This document shows positions 8,246 through 17,571 of a stretch of 64,000 bases of DNA, one piece after another (within the stretch, counting starts at the first letter, position 1; every line of letters begins with the position of its first letter). Source of the DNA: Ruminococcus sp. (lineage in GTDB: Bacteria > Bacillota > Clostridia > Oscillospirales > Ruminococcaceae). A program made the translations under genes and the position numbers. The notes under the pieces were generated by a model. It was not told the origin of the DNA. It did not search any database and saw only the letters and a list, made by a program, of their open reading frames with translations. Location: positions 124,001 to 188,000 of the forward strand of contig SVNT01000001.1 in NCBI GenBank assembly GCA_015066785.1, in the 5' to 3' direction.

Positions 8246-11200
8246 TTAGTCTGCGAAGTATCTTACGCCGCTTTCGAATATCTTCTGGTCCTTTTCGCCG
8301 GGAACATTCTTGCAGATGTCGCTTCCCATACGCTCGGAGTGTCCCATTTTACCGAGAACTCGTCCGTCGGGAGAGGTGATACCTTCGATACCCTCGATAG
8401 AACCGTTGGGGTTGTATCTGATGTCGAGAGTAGGCTCGCCGTTGATGTTGACATACTGTGTAGCAATCTGTCCGTTTTCAGACATAAGCTTGAGCTGCTT
8501 TTCGGTAGCGACAAATCTTCCTTCGCCGTGAGAGATAGCAACTGTGTGAATATCGCCGACCTCTGTACCTGCAAGCCAGGGCGACTTGTTGGATGCAATT
8601 CTTGTTCTTACCATCATCGACTGGTGACGACCGATTGTGTTGAATGTAAGGGTAGGAGAGTCGTCTTCCATATCGCATATTCTTCCGTAAGGAACAAGAC
8701 CGAGCTTGATGAGTGCCTGGAAACCGTTACAGATACCGAGCATAAGTCCGTCACGGAAGTTGAGGAGTTCCATAACAGCGTTGCTGATTTTCGGGTTTCT
8801 GAAGAATGCAGTGATGAACTTACCGCTTCCGTCGGGTTCGTCACCGCCGCTGAATCCGCCCGGGAGCATAACAATCTGTGAGTTCTTGATTGACTGCTCA
8901 ATCTTTGCGATTGATTCAGTGATAGCTGCGGAATCCATATTCCTGATAACAACAACTTCGGGGATAGCGCCTGCCTTTTCAAATGCCCTTGCTGTGTCGT
9001 ATTCGCAGTTTGTTCCCGGGAATACGGGGATAAGCACTCTCGGCTTTGCAACCTTGATATTTGAAGAAGGTCTGTAAAGTGTTGTGTGTGTGTAAATCTT
9101 CGCTGCGGGGTTTTCAACGGGTACTTCAACGGGGAAGATAGGCTCGAGCTTGCCTTCCCACTTTGCCTGTACTTCGTCGAGGTTAACCTTGTAGTCGATG
9201 CAGTCGATTGTGTATTCTGATGATGTTGTACCGATTACTTCAAGGTCGGAATCAACATCGCCGTTGATTTCGATTACAAATCCGCCGTAGTTTGTTCCGA
9301 AGAGGTCGTCTACGCTGATTTTCTTGTCGAACTTGAAGCCAATCTTGTTACCGAATGACATCTTTGCAACAGCCTCGGCAACACCGCCGAATGAAAGCGC
9401 CCATACCGAAAGTGCCTTTCCGTCGGCAATGAGCTTTTCTGTACGCTCGAAGCAAGCCTTGATGCTGTCGAATTTCGGGAGCATATTCTCGTCAAATTCA
9501 GGCTTGATGAGGACAACCTTGCTGCCCTTGTTCTTGAATTCGGGAGAGATTACCTTTCTGCTGTCGGCAACGGATACCGCAAACGATACGAGGGTAGGGG
9601 GAACGTCGATGTTTTCGAATGTTCCTGACATTGAGTCCTTACCGCCGATTGAACCGCATCCGAGTTCAAGCTGTGCCTTCAATGCACCGAGGAGCGCCGA
9701 GAAAGGCTTGCCCCAGCGTGAAGGATTGTTCTGTGTTCTTTCGAAGTATTCCTGGAATGTGAGCCAGCACTTCTTGTATGAGCCGCCGACTGCGATAACC
9801 TTTGCGATTGATTCGATAACCGCAAGAATTGCAGAGTGGTAGGGGCTCTTTTCGCTGATGTTGGGGTTAAAGCCCCATCCCATAAGTGAGCAGGTGTTTG
9901 TTGTTCCCTTGAGTACGGGGATTTTAGCCGCCATTGCCTGTGTCGGTGTGAGCTGATATGCACCGCCGAAAGGCATGAGGACTGTGCCTGCACCGATTGT
10001 GGAGTCAAATCTTTCGATAAGACCCTTCTGCGAACATACATTGAGGTTTGACATGAGAGCATGCCAGCTGTCCTCGTTGTCGCTGTATTTCTTTATTGTT
10101 GTGAGTACAGGGACATTTACTGTGATGTCAGCGTGCTTTTCTGCACCGTTTGAGTTGAGGAATTCTCTTGAAAGGTTTACGATTTCGTTGCCGTTCCAGT
10201 TCATGCGGAGACGGGGCTCTGCTGTAACTTCGGCAACAACGGTAGCTTCGAGGTTTTCCTCGTCAGCGGCCTTCATGAATGCGTCAACATCTGTCTTTGC
10301 TACAACTACCGCCATACGCTCCTGCGATTCACTGATTGCAAGCTCGGTTCCGTCAAGACCGTCGTATTTCTTCGGTACCTTGTCGAGATTGATGATAAGA
10401 CCGTCTGTAAGCTCTCCGATAGCAACGGAAACACCACCTGCGCCGAAGTCGTTACAACGCTTTATCATAAGTGTTACTTCAGGGTTTCTGAAAAGTCTCT
10501 GGAGCTTTCTTTCGATAGGGGGATTACCCTTCTGTACTTCTGCGCCGCAAGCCTCAAGTGAGGATTCTGTATGCGACTTTGAAGAACCTGTTGCACCGCC
10601 GCAACCGTCACGGCCTGTTCTTCCGCCGAGGAGAATAACAACATCGTCGGGAGTAGGAGCCTCACGAACGACGTTCTCAAGGGGAGCAGCACCTACAACA
10701 GCACCGATTTCAAGGCGCTTTGCAACATATCCGGGGTGATATACTTCAGCAACATGACCTGTTGCAAGACCAATCTGGTTTCCGTATGAGCTGTATCCTG
10801 CGGCAGCACCGACAGTAATCTTCTTCTGGGGGAGCTTTCCACGGATTGTGTCGTCAACGGGCACGAGAGGATTTGACGCTCCCGTTACACGCATTGCCTG
10901 ATATACATATGAACGACCTGAAAGCGGGTCACGGATTGCACCACCGAGGCAGGTTGCCGCACCGCCGAAAGGCTCGATTTCAGTCGGGTGGTTATGTGTT
11001 TCGTTCTTGAACATGAGGAGCCAGTCTTCGTCCTTGCCGTCAACATCAACCTTTATTCTTACAGAACAAGCGTTGATTTCTTCACTCTCGTCGAGGTCGT
11101 TGAGCTTGCCGTCCTTCTTGAGCTTTCTTGCGGCAATAGTAGCGATATCCATAAGAGTGATAGGCTTGAGGCTTCTGCCGAGTTCTTCACGGATGTCAAG

Positions 11201-11956
11201 ATATTCGTTGAATGTGTCTTCGATGTAGTCAGCGTCAATCTTGAAGTTGTCAAGGTGTGTGCTGAATGTTGTATGACGACAGTGGTCAGACCAGTATGTG
11301 TCAATCATACGGATTTCTGTGATTGTCGGGTTTCTTCTTTCGGTGTCTGCAAAATACTTCTGGCAGAACTTTATGTCGTCGAGGTCCATAGCAAGACCGT
11401 ATGTGTCGATGAATGCCTTGAGTCCTGCTTCGTCGAGCTTGATAAATCCGTCGAGTGTTTCAACTGTTTCGGGAATATCGTATGTAACCTCAAGCGTGTC
11501 AACCGTTTCGAGAGAAGCCTCACGGCTTTCAACTGGGTTGATGAGGTATGACTTGAGCTTTTCAAACTGTTCGTCTGTGATGTCGCCCTCGATGATGTAA
11601 ACTCTTGCGTTCTTTACCTTGCAACGCTCACCCTGCGTGAGAAGCTGGATACACTGCTCGCATGAGTCTGCACGCTGGTCGAACTGACCGGGGAGGTACT
11701 CTACTGCGAAAACACGCTCATTTTCCGAAAGCTCGGGAAGCTCACTGTAAATCTTGTCAACAGCGGGTTCTGAGAAAACTATCGGGATTGCAAGACGGAA
11801 ATCCTTTTCGGTAAGACCTTCAGCGTCATAGCGGTTGAGGAGTCTTACATTCCTGAGTCCGTCAAGGCGGAGTGAGGTTTTTGCGTCAGAGAGGATGTTT
11901 CCAGCCTCTACTGCGTAGTCGGGTTTCTTTTCGACGAAAATTCTGAATACAGCCAT
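8246..11956 (-). CDS. purL: Phosphoribosylformylglycinamidine synthase, single-chain
   Basis: The 1236-residue enzyme converts FGAR, ATP and glutamine to FGAM in purine synthesis. It carries both synthetase halves (DTYWSDHCRHTTF near residue 220; NETHNHPTEIEPFGGAAT near 315; GGKDSMSGT in the second half) and a C-terminal class I glutaminase with the nucleophile in GICNGFQALIKLG and a late SHGEGRF histidine motif. The long single chain is the form found in many Clostridia and Proteobacteria, in place of PurL/PurQ/PurS. It starts 18 bp after mtaB on the same strand and has no riboswitch of its own. Confidence 0.97.
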   Translation of the reverse strand: MAVFRIFVEKKPDYAVEAGNILSDAKTSLRLDGLRNVRLLNRYDAEGLTEKDFRLAIPIVFSEPAVDKIYSELPELSENERVFAVEYLPGQFDQRADSCEQCIQLLTQGERCKVKNARVYIIEGDITDEQFEKLKSYLINPVESREASLETVDTLEVTYDIPETVETLDGFIKLDEAGLKAFIDTYGLAMDLDDIKFCQKYFADTERRNPTITEIRMIDTYWSDHCRHTTFSTHLDNFKIDADYIEDTFNEYLDIREELGRSLKPITLMDIATIAARKLKKDGKLNDLDESEEINACSVRIKVDVDGKDEDWLLMFKNETHNHPTEIEPFGGAATCLGGAIRDPLSGRSYVYQAMRVTGASNPLVPVDDTIRGKLPQKKITVGAAAGYSSYGNQIGLATGHVAEVYHPGYVAKRLEIGAVVGAAPLENVVREAPTPDDVVILLGGRTGRDGCGGATGSSKSHTESSLEACGAEVQKGNPPIERKLQRLFRNPEVTLMIKRCNDFGAGGVSVAIGELTDGLIINLDKVPKKYDGLDGTELAISESQERMAVVVAKTDVDAFMKAADEENLEATVVAEVTAEPRLRMNWNGNEIVNLSREFLNSNGAEKHADITVNVPVLTTIKKYSDNEDSWHALMSNLNVCSQKGLIERFDSTIGAGTVLMPFGGAYQLTPTQAMAAKIPVLKGTTNTCSLMGWGFNPNISEKSPYHSAILAVIESIAKVIAVGGSYKKCWLTFQEYFERTQNNPSRWGKPFSALLGALKAQLELGCGSIGGKDSMSGTFENIDVPPTLVSFAVSVADSRKVISPEFKNKGSKVVLIKPEFDENMLPKFDSIKACFERTEKLIADGKALSVWALSFGGVAEAVAKMSFGNKIGFKFDKKISVDDLFGTNYGGFVIEINGDVDSDLEVIGTTSSEYTIDCIDYKVNLDEVQAKWEGKLEPIFPVEVPVENPAAKIYTHTTLYRPSSNIKVAKPRVLIPVFPGTNCEYDTARAFEKAGAIPEVVVIRNMDSAAITESIAKIEQSIKNSQIVMLPGGFSGGDEPDGSGKFITAFFRNPKISNAVMELLNFRDGLMLGICNGFQALIKLGLVPYGRICDMEDDSPTLTFNTIGRHQSMMVRTRIASNKSPWLAGTEVGDIHTVAISHGEGRFVATEKQLKLMSENGQIATQYVNINGEPTLDIRYNPNGSIEGIEGITSPDGRVLGKMGHSERMGSDICKNVPGEKDQKIFESGVRYFAD

Positions 11957-11974
11957 CTTAAAAATCTCCTTGCT

Positions 11975-13300
11975 TTATAATTCGTCGGGGGAAATAATCT
12001 CTCCCACCGCACAATTATTTTCAATCTTTAATATTCTAACATAAAATATCATATTTCGCAAACTTTTTTCGCAACTTTTTTTCGGAACTTTTATGAACAT
12101 ATATTCGGGCGAGTGTCCGTTATGGAAATCGGGGGAGCTTTCACGCTCGAAAAGTACGGGAACAACCCGTCCGACCTGCGATGAAAGATACCTTTTCTGT
12201 GATAATATGGTAATTTCGCTCATCCTTTCGGCACGCTCACGCTTGAGCTTTTCGTCAACCTGATTTTCCATTGAATAGGCAACGGTGCCTTTTCTGCGGG
12301 AATATGCGAAGATATGCGCCTGCGAAAAGCCGATTTCCTCAACAAAACGACAGCTTTCGGCAAAATCGTCGTCTGTTTCGTCGGGAAAACCGACCATTAT
12401 ATCTGTGGTTATTGCACAGTTTTTGAATTTCTCACGCAACTTTGCGACGATTTCACGGTATTCTGCGGTTGTGTACCGTCTTTTCATAGCCTTCAGCGTT
12501 CTGTCACAGCCACTCTGGAGCGAAAGATGGAAATGCGGGCAGAGTTTTTTCTGCTCTGCCATTCTTTCTATAATTCCGTCGGTGAGCATTTCGGGTTCAA
12601 GCGAGCCTAATCGGATGCGTTCAATCCCTTTGACTGCGGCAACTGTGTCTATTGCGTCGGCGATTGTCAGACCTTCTTCTATACCGTATGAGGCAAGGTT
12701 TATCCCGACAAGAACAATTTCACGGTGCCCCGTTGCGCTCGCAAATTCGGTTTCTGCACGGATTTCATTGAGGTTGCGTGACGCCATACCTCCACGGGCT
12801 TTCGGGATTATGCAATAACTGCAGTATCTGTCACAGCCGTCCTGAATTTTGAGGAAAGCACGGGTTTTCTCGCCGTCTGTACAGCCGACCATACTTTCAA
12901 AATCGTGGGATTTTGCGATAGACGGTACCGACATAACGGGGGAAGGCAGAGTGAAATATTCCTTAATCATCGGCAGAAGTTCGGTTTTATTGCGGCTTCC
13001 CGTGATTATTTCAACTCCGAGAGCTTTTGCTTCGTTCGGAAAAGCCTGTGGAAAACAGCCCGTCAGGGCAATTATCGCCCCGGGATTTACACGGCGTATA
13101 CGGTTTATCGTTTTACGGAGCTTTTTGTCGCTTTCGGCGGTTACCGTGCAGGTGTTTATCAGTACGATGTCGGCGTCTTCTTCGTTTTCGACGGGGTCAA
13201 AGCCTTCGCTTATGAACATATGTCGCAGATGTGCGGTTTCGTACAGATTGACCTTACACCCGAAAGATATATAATGTATGTTGTAATTATAGGCGGACAT
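11975..13300 (-). CDS. mtaB: tRNA (N6-threonylcarbamoyladenosine37-C2) methylthiotransferase
   Basis: The 441-residue protein starts at MSAYNYNIHYISFGCKVN; AAGGAGAATTT directly precedes this ATG and the open frame upstream is not conserved sequence. Domains are an N-terminal UPF0004 domain (first cluster cysteine in FGCKVN), a radical SAM domain with CDRYCSYC, and a C-terminal TRAM-like region. The CKVN rather than CQMN start points to the MtaB branch over MiaB/RimO. MtaB makes ms2t6A37 in tRNAs reading ANN codons. It is the first gene of an mtaB-purL operon. Confidence 0.93.
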   Translation of the reverse strand: MSAYNYNIHYISFGCKVNLYETAHLRHMFISEGFDPVENEEDADIVLINTCTVTAESDKKLRKTINRIRRVNPGAIIALTGCFPQAFPNEAKALGVEIITGSRNKTELLPMIKEYFTLPSPVMSVPSIAKSHDFESMVGCTDGEKTRAFLKIQDGCDRYCSYCIIPKARGGMASRNLNEIRAETEFASATGHREIVLVGINLASYGIEEGLTIADAIDTVAAVKGIERIRLGSLEPEMLTDGIIERMAEQKKLCPHFHLSLQSGCDRTLKAMKRRYTTAEYREIVAKLREKFKNCAITTDIMVGFPDETDDDFAESCRFVEEIGFSQAHIFAYSRRKGTVAYSMENQVDEKLKRERAERMSEITILSQKRYLSSQVGRVVPVLFERESSPDFHNGHSPEYMFIKVPKKSCEKSLRNMIFYVRILKIENNCAVGEIISPDEL

Positions 13301-13393
13301 AAATTCTCCTTCGCAACACTTTGTACAAAAACATATATGCATATATAGTGCATTTGCACAAATGAAATTAACTTGATTTGATAAATTAATGCT

Positions 13394-13422
13394 ATTATAC
13401 AATATTTGAAAAAATATTTCAA
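13394..13422 (-). promoter_or_regulatory. Sigma-A promoter for mtaB-purL
   Basis: On the minus strand, TTGAAA (13422-13417) and TATAAT (13399-13394) are separated by 17 bp. It points to mtaB about 95 bp away. Confidence 0.7.
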
Positions 13423-13428
13423 ATTTGC

Positions 13429-13457
13429 TTGACTATGAGGAAAAATGCGGATATATT
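13429..13457 (+). promoter_or_regulatory. Sigma-A promoter for the HPr-like gene
   Basis: TTGACT (13429-13434), 17 bp, TATATT (13452-13457). Its -35 box is 6 bp from that of the divergent mtaB promoter, so the two polymerases probably compete for the site. Confidence 0.7.
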
Positions 13458-13513
13458 AATGGTGTACCCAAGAGAAAGAGAAAAAAGACACATTAAATTT
13501 GGAGGTAGAAACA

Positions 13514-13741
13514 ATGAAAACAACAAAGATCATGCTCGCAACAATCAACGATGTCAAGGAATTCGTAAATATCGTTATGGCTTACGATTTCGACGTAGAC
13601 CTTATCTCAGGAAGATATGCAGTAGACGCAAAGTCAATCATGGGTATCTTCAGCCTTGACCTTTCCAAGCCTATCGAGCTCAACGCTCACACAGATGATG
13701 CAGACGCATTCCTCGGAAAGATCAAGCAGTTCATCGTTTAA
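13514..13741 (+). CDS. HPr-like protein lacking the active-site histidine
   Basis: The 75-residue protein starts at MKTTKIML after GGAGGTAGAAAC; the in-frame upstream ATG is inside the leader. It aligns with HPr through the Ser46 region, here AKSIMGIFSL with the serine at residue 41, and keeps HPr length. The usual GIHARP loop carrying phospho-His15 is replaced by ATINDVKEF, and the only histidine is at residue 58. It therefore cannot be phosphorylated by PTS enzyme I, but could be a Crh-like regulatory partner if the serine is phosphorylated. It is a single-gene unit with its own promoter and terminator. Confidence 0.8.
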   Translation: MKTTKIMLATINDVKEFVNIVMAYDFDVDLISGRYAVDAKSIMGIFSLDLSKPIELNAHTDDADAFLGKIKQFIV

Positions 13742-13761
13742 TTAAGGTACAGAACACGAAA

Positions 13762-13799
13762 AATACCGATAAGGCATTATGCTTTATCGGTATTTTTGT
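13762..13799 (+). terminator. Intrinsic terminator after the HPr-like gene
   Basis: AATACCGATAAGGC and GCTTTATCGGTATT form the stem around a short AT loop, followed by TTTGTT. Confidence 0.85.
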
Positions 13800-13861
13800 T
13801 TTATACGGGGAATTTCCTGCATATTATTTACCGTCAAGAAAACTTGTACGGGAGGAATAAT

Positions 13862-15022
13862 ATGTATATGAAGCGAATGTTTTCTGTTTTTCTGGCAATA
13901 ATTGCATTGATGATATGCGGAATACAGTGTTTTGCCGACGGGGAGGACATCTCCGTTGATGCGAAGGCTGACTTTCCCGACGCCGAAATACTGATGGAAG
14001 CGTCGACGGGGCAGGTTCTGTACGACGATGCAGGGAATATGCCGTTGCCCTCGGGGACATTGAACAAGCTGATGACGGTGCTGATTGCGGCGGAGGCTAT
14101 CGAAAACGGCGAGCTTACTGCGGAAACGGTAGTCACGGCGGGCGTCAACGCCTATAATGCGACAGGAGCGGTGATATGGCTCGAAAGCGGAGATAAAATT
14201 ACGGTTGACGAGCTGCTCAAAGGAATAATAATCGGCAACGCAAATGATGCGTGTATTGCCCTTGCGGAGCATATCTGCGGTACGGAAGAGGAATTTGTAT
14301 CCCTGATGAACACGAAGGCAAAGGAAATCGGTATGCGGGACACTGATTTTCACAACTGCACGGGATATGACAGCGACGGACAGCACACAACAGCGTATGA
14401 TATGGCTGTTCTGGCACGCAGGCTTGTTTCATACGACTTTCTTATTCCGTATATGACGACCTATATGACCGATATAAAGAACGGCGAAACACAGCTTGTC
14501 AATACCAACCGTCTTGTGCGTGAATACAAGGGTGCGCTTGGACTGAAAGCAGGGTATTCCGAGAAATCGGGGCATTGTATTGTTGCGGCGGCGGAGCGTG
14601 ACGGCGTGAAATACATAGCGGTGACTCTCGGAAATGGTGACAAGGACAACGCCTTTACAAGAGCAAAAAGTCTTTTGAATACAGGGTTTACGGGATATGA
14701 ATCTGTTGTTCCTCAGCTTACAGCAGAATGTCCTAAAACAATACGTGTAAAAGGAGGTATAGGTCGTGAGCTTTACATCTCCTGCAACGAAATAGACAGG
14801 GTGATTATCCCCGTAGGTAAGGCTGAGGAGATTACAACCACGGTTGTTGTTCCTGAAACTGTAAATGCACCTGTCAATCAGGGCGAAATCATCGGGGAGG
14901 TGATTTTCTTTCTCGGAGAGGAGGAACTCTGCCGTACAGATGTGGTCGCTATGCAGAAAATCGAAAAAATGACATTTTTTAAGGCGTTGTGCATTTTGCT
15001 GAAAAGCGCAATTTCGTTTTAG
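13862..15022 (+). CDS. D-alanyl-D-alanine carboxypeptidase (S11) homologue, catalytic motifs altered
   Basis: The 386-residue protein starts at MYMKRMFS after GGGAGGAATAAT and has a signal peptide cleaved near IQCFA-DG. The S11 (DacA/DacF) fold is clear: [19 protein letters not shown] after motif 1, [30 protein letters not shown], and a C-terminal PBP5-like domain. All three active-site motifs deviate: SxxK is TLNK (Thr66, Lys69), SxN is NAN (126-128) and KTG is KAG (229-231). The Thr at the nucleophile position and the other two changes suggest weak or no carboxypeptidase activity. The protein may bind peptidoglycan or serve as a scaffold. Confidence 0.85.
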   Translation: MYMKRMFSVFLAIIALMICGIQCFADGEDISVDAKADFPDAEILMEASTGQVLYDDAGNMPLPSGTLNKLMTVLIAAEAIENGELTAETVVTAGVNAYNATGAVIWLESGDKITVDELLKGIIIGNANDACIALAEHICGTEEEFVSLMNTKAKEIGMRDTDFHNCTGYDSDGQHTTAYDMAVLARRLVSYDFLIPYMTTYMTDIKNGETQLVNTNRLVREYKGALGLKAGYSEKSGHCIVAAAERDGVKYIAVTLGNGDKDNAFTRAKSLLNTGFTGYESVVPQLTAECPKTIRVKGGIGRELYISCNEIDRVIIPVGKAEEITTTVVVPETVNAPVNQGEIIGEVIFFLGEEELCRTDVVAMQKIEKMTFFKALCILLKSAISF

Positions 15023-15042
15023 TGCAACTGCACAAAACGAAA
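15012..15042. repeat. Inverted repeat over the carboxypeptidase stop codon
   Basis: TTTCGTTTTAGTGCA pairs with TGCACAAAACGAAA (one bulge) and spans the TAG stop. No T-run follows on the plus strand, so terminator function is uncertain. Confidence 0.4.
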
Positions 15043-15060
15043 ACCCGACTTGAAAATAAC

Positions 15061-15089
15061 TTGCAAAGAAGTCGATTTTATAGTAAAAT
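15061..15089 (+). promoter_or_regulatory. Sigma-A promoter for pgi
   Basis: TTGCAA (15061-15066), 17 bp, TAAAAT (15084-15089), 35 bp upstream of the pgi ATG. Confidence 0.65.
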
Positions 15090-15123
15090 GGTCATAGTAA
15101 AAATCTATGGAGGCAACAAAGAA

Positions 15124-16458
15124 ATGTATGTAAAATTAAATTCAAAGTATGCCGGTGAGTTTGTATCAGACGCTGAAATCGCAGCGATGAAATCAGAAAC
15201 CGAAGCTGCCGCAAAGACGCTTGCTGACAAGACAGGTGCGGGAAATGATTTTCTCGGCTGGGTAGAACTTCCGACAAACTATGATAAGGACGAATTTGCA
15301 AGAATCAAGGCTGCTGCCGAAAGAATCAAGAAAAACTCCGATATTCTTATTGTTATCGGTATCGGCGGTTCTTACCTCGGTGCAAGAGCGGCTATTGAAT
15401 TCCTCAAGTCCCCGTTCTACAACGACCTCAAAAAAGATACTCCCAACATTTATTATGTAGGTAACAACATCAGCCCTACATACCTCAACGAAGTGCTTTC
15501 AATCTGTGAGGGCAAGGATATTTCAGTAAATGTAATCTCCAAGTCCGGTACAACAACAGAGCCTGCACTCGCATTCAGAGTATTCCGTGAGCTCGTTGAA
15601 AAGAAATACGGAAAAGAAGGCGCAAGAGAGCGTATTTATGCTACAACCGACGCAAAGAAGGGAACTCTCAAGGAGCTTGCTGACGCAGAAGGATACGAAT
15701 CATTCGTTATCGCTGACGATGTAGGCGGAAGATTCTCTGTTCTCACAGCAGTGGGACTTCTCCCGATTGCTGTTGCGGGCTGCGATATCGACGCACTCAT
15801 GGAAGGCGCAAGAACTGCACAGAATGAACTCTGCGCTGATTTCGAAAACAACGACTGCTACAAGTACGCAGCAATCAGAAATATCCTTTACAGAAAGGGT
15901 AAGGCTCTTGAAATGCTCGTAACTTACGACCCCAGCTTCACAATGATGAACGAGTGGTTCAAGCAGCTCTTCGGTGAAAGTGAAGGTAAGGACGGAAAGG
16001 GTCTTTTCCCGTCATCCGTTACATTCTCGACAGACCTTCATTCACTCGGACAGTACATTCAGGAAGGCGAAAGACTCTTCTTCGAAACAGTTGTTGACAT
16101 CAAGACTCCCAAGAAGGATTTCTTCCTCAAGGACGATGAGGCTAACGCTGACGGTCTTAACTTCCTCACAAACCAGAATATGTCGGTTGTAAACCGCAGA
16201 GCATTCCAGGCAACTGTTCTCGCTCATACAGAGGGAGGAGTGCCCAACCTCGTGCTCGAAATCGACGACACAACCGAAAAGACTCTCGGATACCTCATTT
16301 ACTTCTTCGAAAAGGCTTGTGCGGTTTCGGGATATATTCTCGGAGTTAACCCCTTCAACCAGCCCGGCGTTGAGAGCTACAAGAAGAACATGTTCGCTCT
16401 CCTCGGAAAGCCCGGTTACGAAGGCGACAAGGCTGCACTCGAGGCAAAGCTCAACTAG
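15124..16458 (+). CDS. pgi: Glucose-6-phosphate isomerase
   Basis: The 444-residue cytosolic glycolytic enzyme interconverts glucose-6-phosphate and fructose-6-phosphate. Start [11 protein letters not shown] follows ATGGAGGCAACAAAG; the longer open frame upstream would run across the promoter. Family landmarks are [16 protein letters not shown] (near residue 80), [16 protein letters not shown] (near 140), the catalytic [13 protein letters not shown] stretch, and the C-terminal lysine region [14 protein letters not shown]. Length and motifs match the Gram-positive short PGI. It is flanked upstream by its own promoter and downstream by a weak hairpin. Confidence 0.97.
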   Translation: MYVKLNSKYAGEFVSDAEIAAMKSETEAAAKTLADKTGAGNDFLGWVELPTNYDKDEFARIKAAAERIKKNSDILIVIGIGGSYLGARAAIEFLKSPFYNDLKKDTPNIYYVGNNISPTYLNEVLSICEGKDISVNVISKSGTTTEPALAFRVFRELVEKKYGKEGARERIYATTDAKKGTLKELADAEGYESFVIADDVGGRFSVLTAVGLLPIAVAGCDIDALMEGARTAQNELCADFENNDCYKYAAIRNILYRKGKALEMLVTYDPSFTMMNEWFKQLFGESEGKDGKGLFPSSVTFSTDLHSLGQYIQEGERLFFETVVDIKTPKKDFFLKDDEANADGLNFLTNQNMSVVNRRAFQATVLAHTEGGVPNLVLEIDDTTEKTLGYLIYFFEKACAVSGYILGVNPFNQPGVESYKKNMFALLGKPGYEGDKAALEAKLN

Positions 16459-16535
16459 TCAAAAACCAAAGTCCGCAGATACCGTAACGGTATTTGAAAT
16501 ATATTGCCTTAACAGGCGGAATGGAGTGTTATTCT

Positions 16536-16943
16536 ATGATTAAGATTATCACAGGAAAAAAGGGTTCAGGAAAGACAAAGGTTCTTATCGATATGATAAA
16601 TGAGGCTGCAAAGTCTACAAACGGTAATATAGTATGCATCGAAAAAGGTCTTAAGCTTACATACGACATCGATCACAGTGTAAGACTTACAGACATGGAA
16701 GACTACAACCTCGAAGGCGCAGATATGTTCTACGGTTTCGTGGCAGGTATGCTTGCAGGTAACTTCGACATTTCTGAAATCTATGTTGACGGTATCCTCA
16801 AGGTTGTAGGCAGAGATTACGCAGAACTCGGCGTACTCCTTGCAAAGCTCGAAAAGACAGCAGGCGCAGATGTAAACATCATCATCACAGTTTCTGCTGA
16901 CGCAGAGGAGCTTCCCGACAGCGTACTCAAGTACACAAAGTAA
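16536..16943 (+). CDS. Small P-loop ATPase of unknown function
   Basis: The 135-residue protein starts at MIKIITGKKGSGKT (GGAATGGAG lies upstream). The Walker A motif GKKGSGKT occupies residues 7-14, immediately after the first strand. The rest has alternating strands and helices (NIVCIEKGLKLTYDI, FYGFVAGMLAGNFDISEIYVDGILKVVG, VNIIITVSADAEELPDSVLKY), the layout of a small RecA/ABC-like core with a Walker B-like IYVDGIL. I do not recognise a named family. It lies between pgi and the yceD promoter. Strong, housekeeping-like codon use suggests it is well expressed. Confidence 0.7.
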   Translation: MIKIITGKKGSGKTKVLIDMINEAAKSTNGNIVCIEKGLKLTYDIDHSVRLTDMEDYNLEGADMFYGFVAGMLAGNFDISEIYVDGILKVVGRDYAELGVLLAKLEKTAGADVNIIITVSADAEELPDSVLKYTK

Positions 16944-16955
16944 ATAATTAAAAGG

Positions 16956-16990
16956 ACTATGTGGCGTAAAGAAATTTGCGTCACATAGTT
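16956..16990 (+). terminator. Hairpin after the P-loop gene
   Basis: ACTATGTGGCGTAAA pairs with TTTGCGTCACATAGT around gaaa. The following run is only TATTAATTTG, so it is a modest terminator. Confidence 0.6.
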
Positions 16991-17019
16991 ATTAATTTGA
17001 GGAAAATTTTATTTTTCTA

Positions 17020-17048
17020 TTGACAATCAGGGAAAATCCGTCTATAAT
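17020..17048 (+). promoter_or_regulatory. Perfect-consensus sigma-A promoter for yceD-rpmF
   Basis: TTGACA (17020-17025), 17 bp, TATAAT (17043-17048). Both hexamers match consensus exactly, as expected for a ribosomal protein operon. Confidence 0.88.
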
Positions 17049-17076
17049 ATAATTTGTGATGTTCAGAGGTGCGACT

Positions 17077-17523
17077 ATGCTTATCGATTTAAGACAATTA
17101 TACGAAAATCTCGGAAAAAGCGTTGATTTTGACTATGAAATCGACAAAGATGTCTGCGATTCGTACATTCAGGTCGATTTTTCAAAGCGCCCTTCGGTAA
17201 AAGGGAATATCACAAACAGATCAGGCGTTATTGAGCTTAAGCTCAGTGCCACTTACGGACTCAATCACATATGTGACCGATGTCTGATAGAGTTTGAGCA
17301 TGATTACACTTTCGACATGGATGTAATCGTCGTGAATACTGCAAAGGATTACAGCGATGGATACATTGAAGTTTCGGGGGACAAGCTCAACCTCGATGAA
17401 CAGGTACTTTCTACCTTGTTATTGCATTTTCCGTCAAAAGTGCTTTGCAGGGATGATTGTAAAGGTCTTTGCCAGAGATGCGGTGCCGACCTCAATGAAG
17501 GCGACTGCGACTGTCAGGACTGA
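17077..17523 (+). CDS. yceD: YceD family protein (DUF177, 23S rRNA accumulation)
   Basis: The 148-residue protein starts at MLIDLRQLYENLG; AGAGGTG sits 6 bp upstream, whereas the earlier GTG/ATG at 17056-17061 have no site. The DUF177 signature reads CDRCL...F and the C-terminal CRDDCKGLCQRCGADLNEGDCDC, cysteine pairs likely to bind zinc. Homologues are linked to 23S rRNA processing or stability and almost always precede rpmF, as here 48 bp downstream. Confidence 0.9.
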   Translation: MLIDLRQLYENLGKSVDFDYEIDKDVCDSYIQVDFSKRPSVKGNITNRSGVIELKLSATYGLNHICDRCLIEFEHDYTFDMDVIVVNTAKDYSDGYIEVSGDKLNLDEQVLSTLLLHFPSKVLCRDDCKGLCQRCGADLNEGDCDCQD

Positions 17524-17571
17524 ATAAAGTCAATAATTTTTTGTATAGATTTAAGGGGAGGTGCTTTAAAA

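Noticed and set aside
8246..11956. Many plus-strand open frames of 60-250 codons opposite purL
   Set aside because: They are antisense shadows caused by the codon bias of purL; none has a plausible start, ribosome site or recognisable family.
13796..13861. Upstream extension of the carboxypeptidase (start at 13796)
   Set aside because: GGGAGGAATAAT sits directly before the ATG at 13862, followed by a normal signal peptide.
14989..15123. N-terminal extension of glucose-6-phosphate isomerase
   Set aside because: It would include the preceding gene's end and the -35/-10 promoter; the internal ATG has a good ribosome site and gives the family length.
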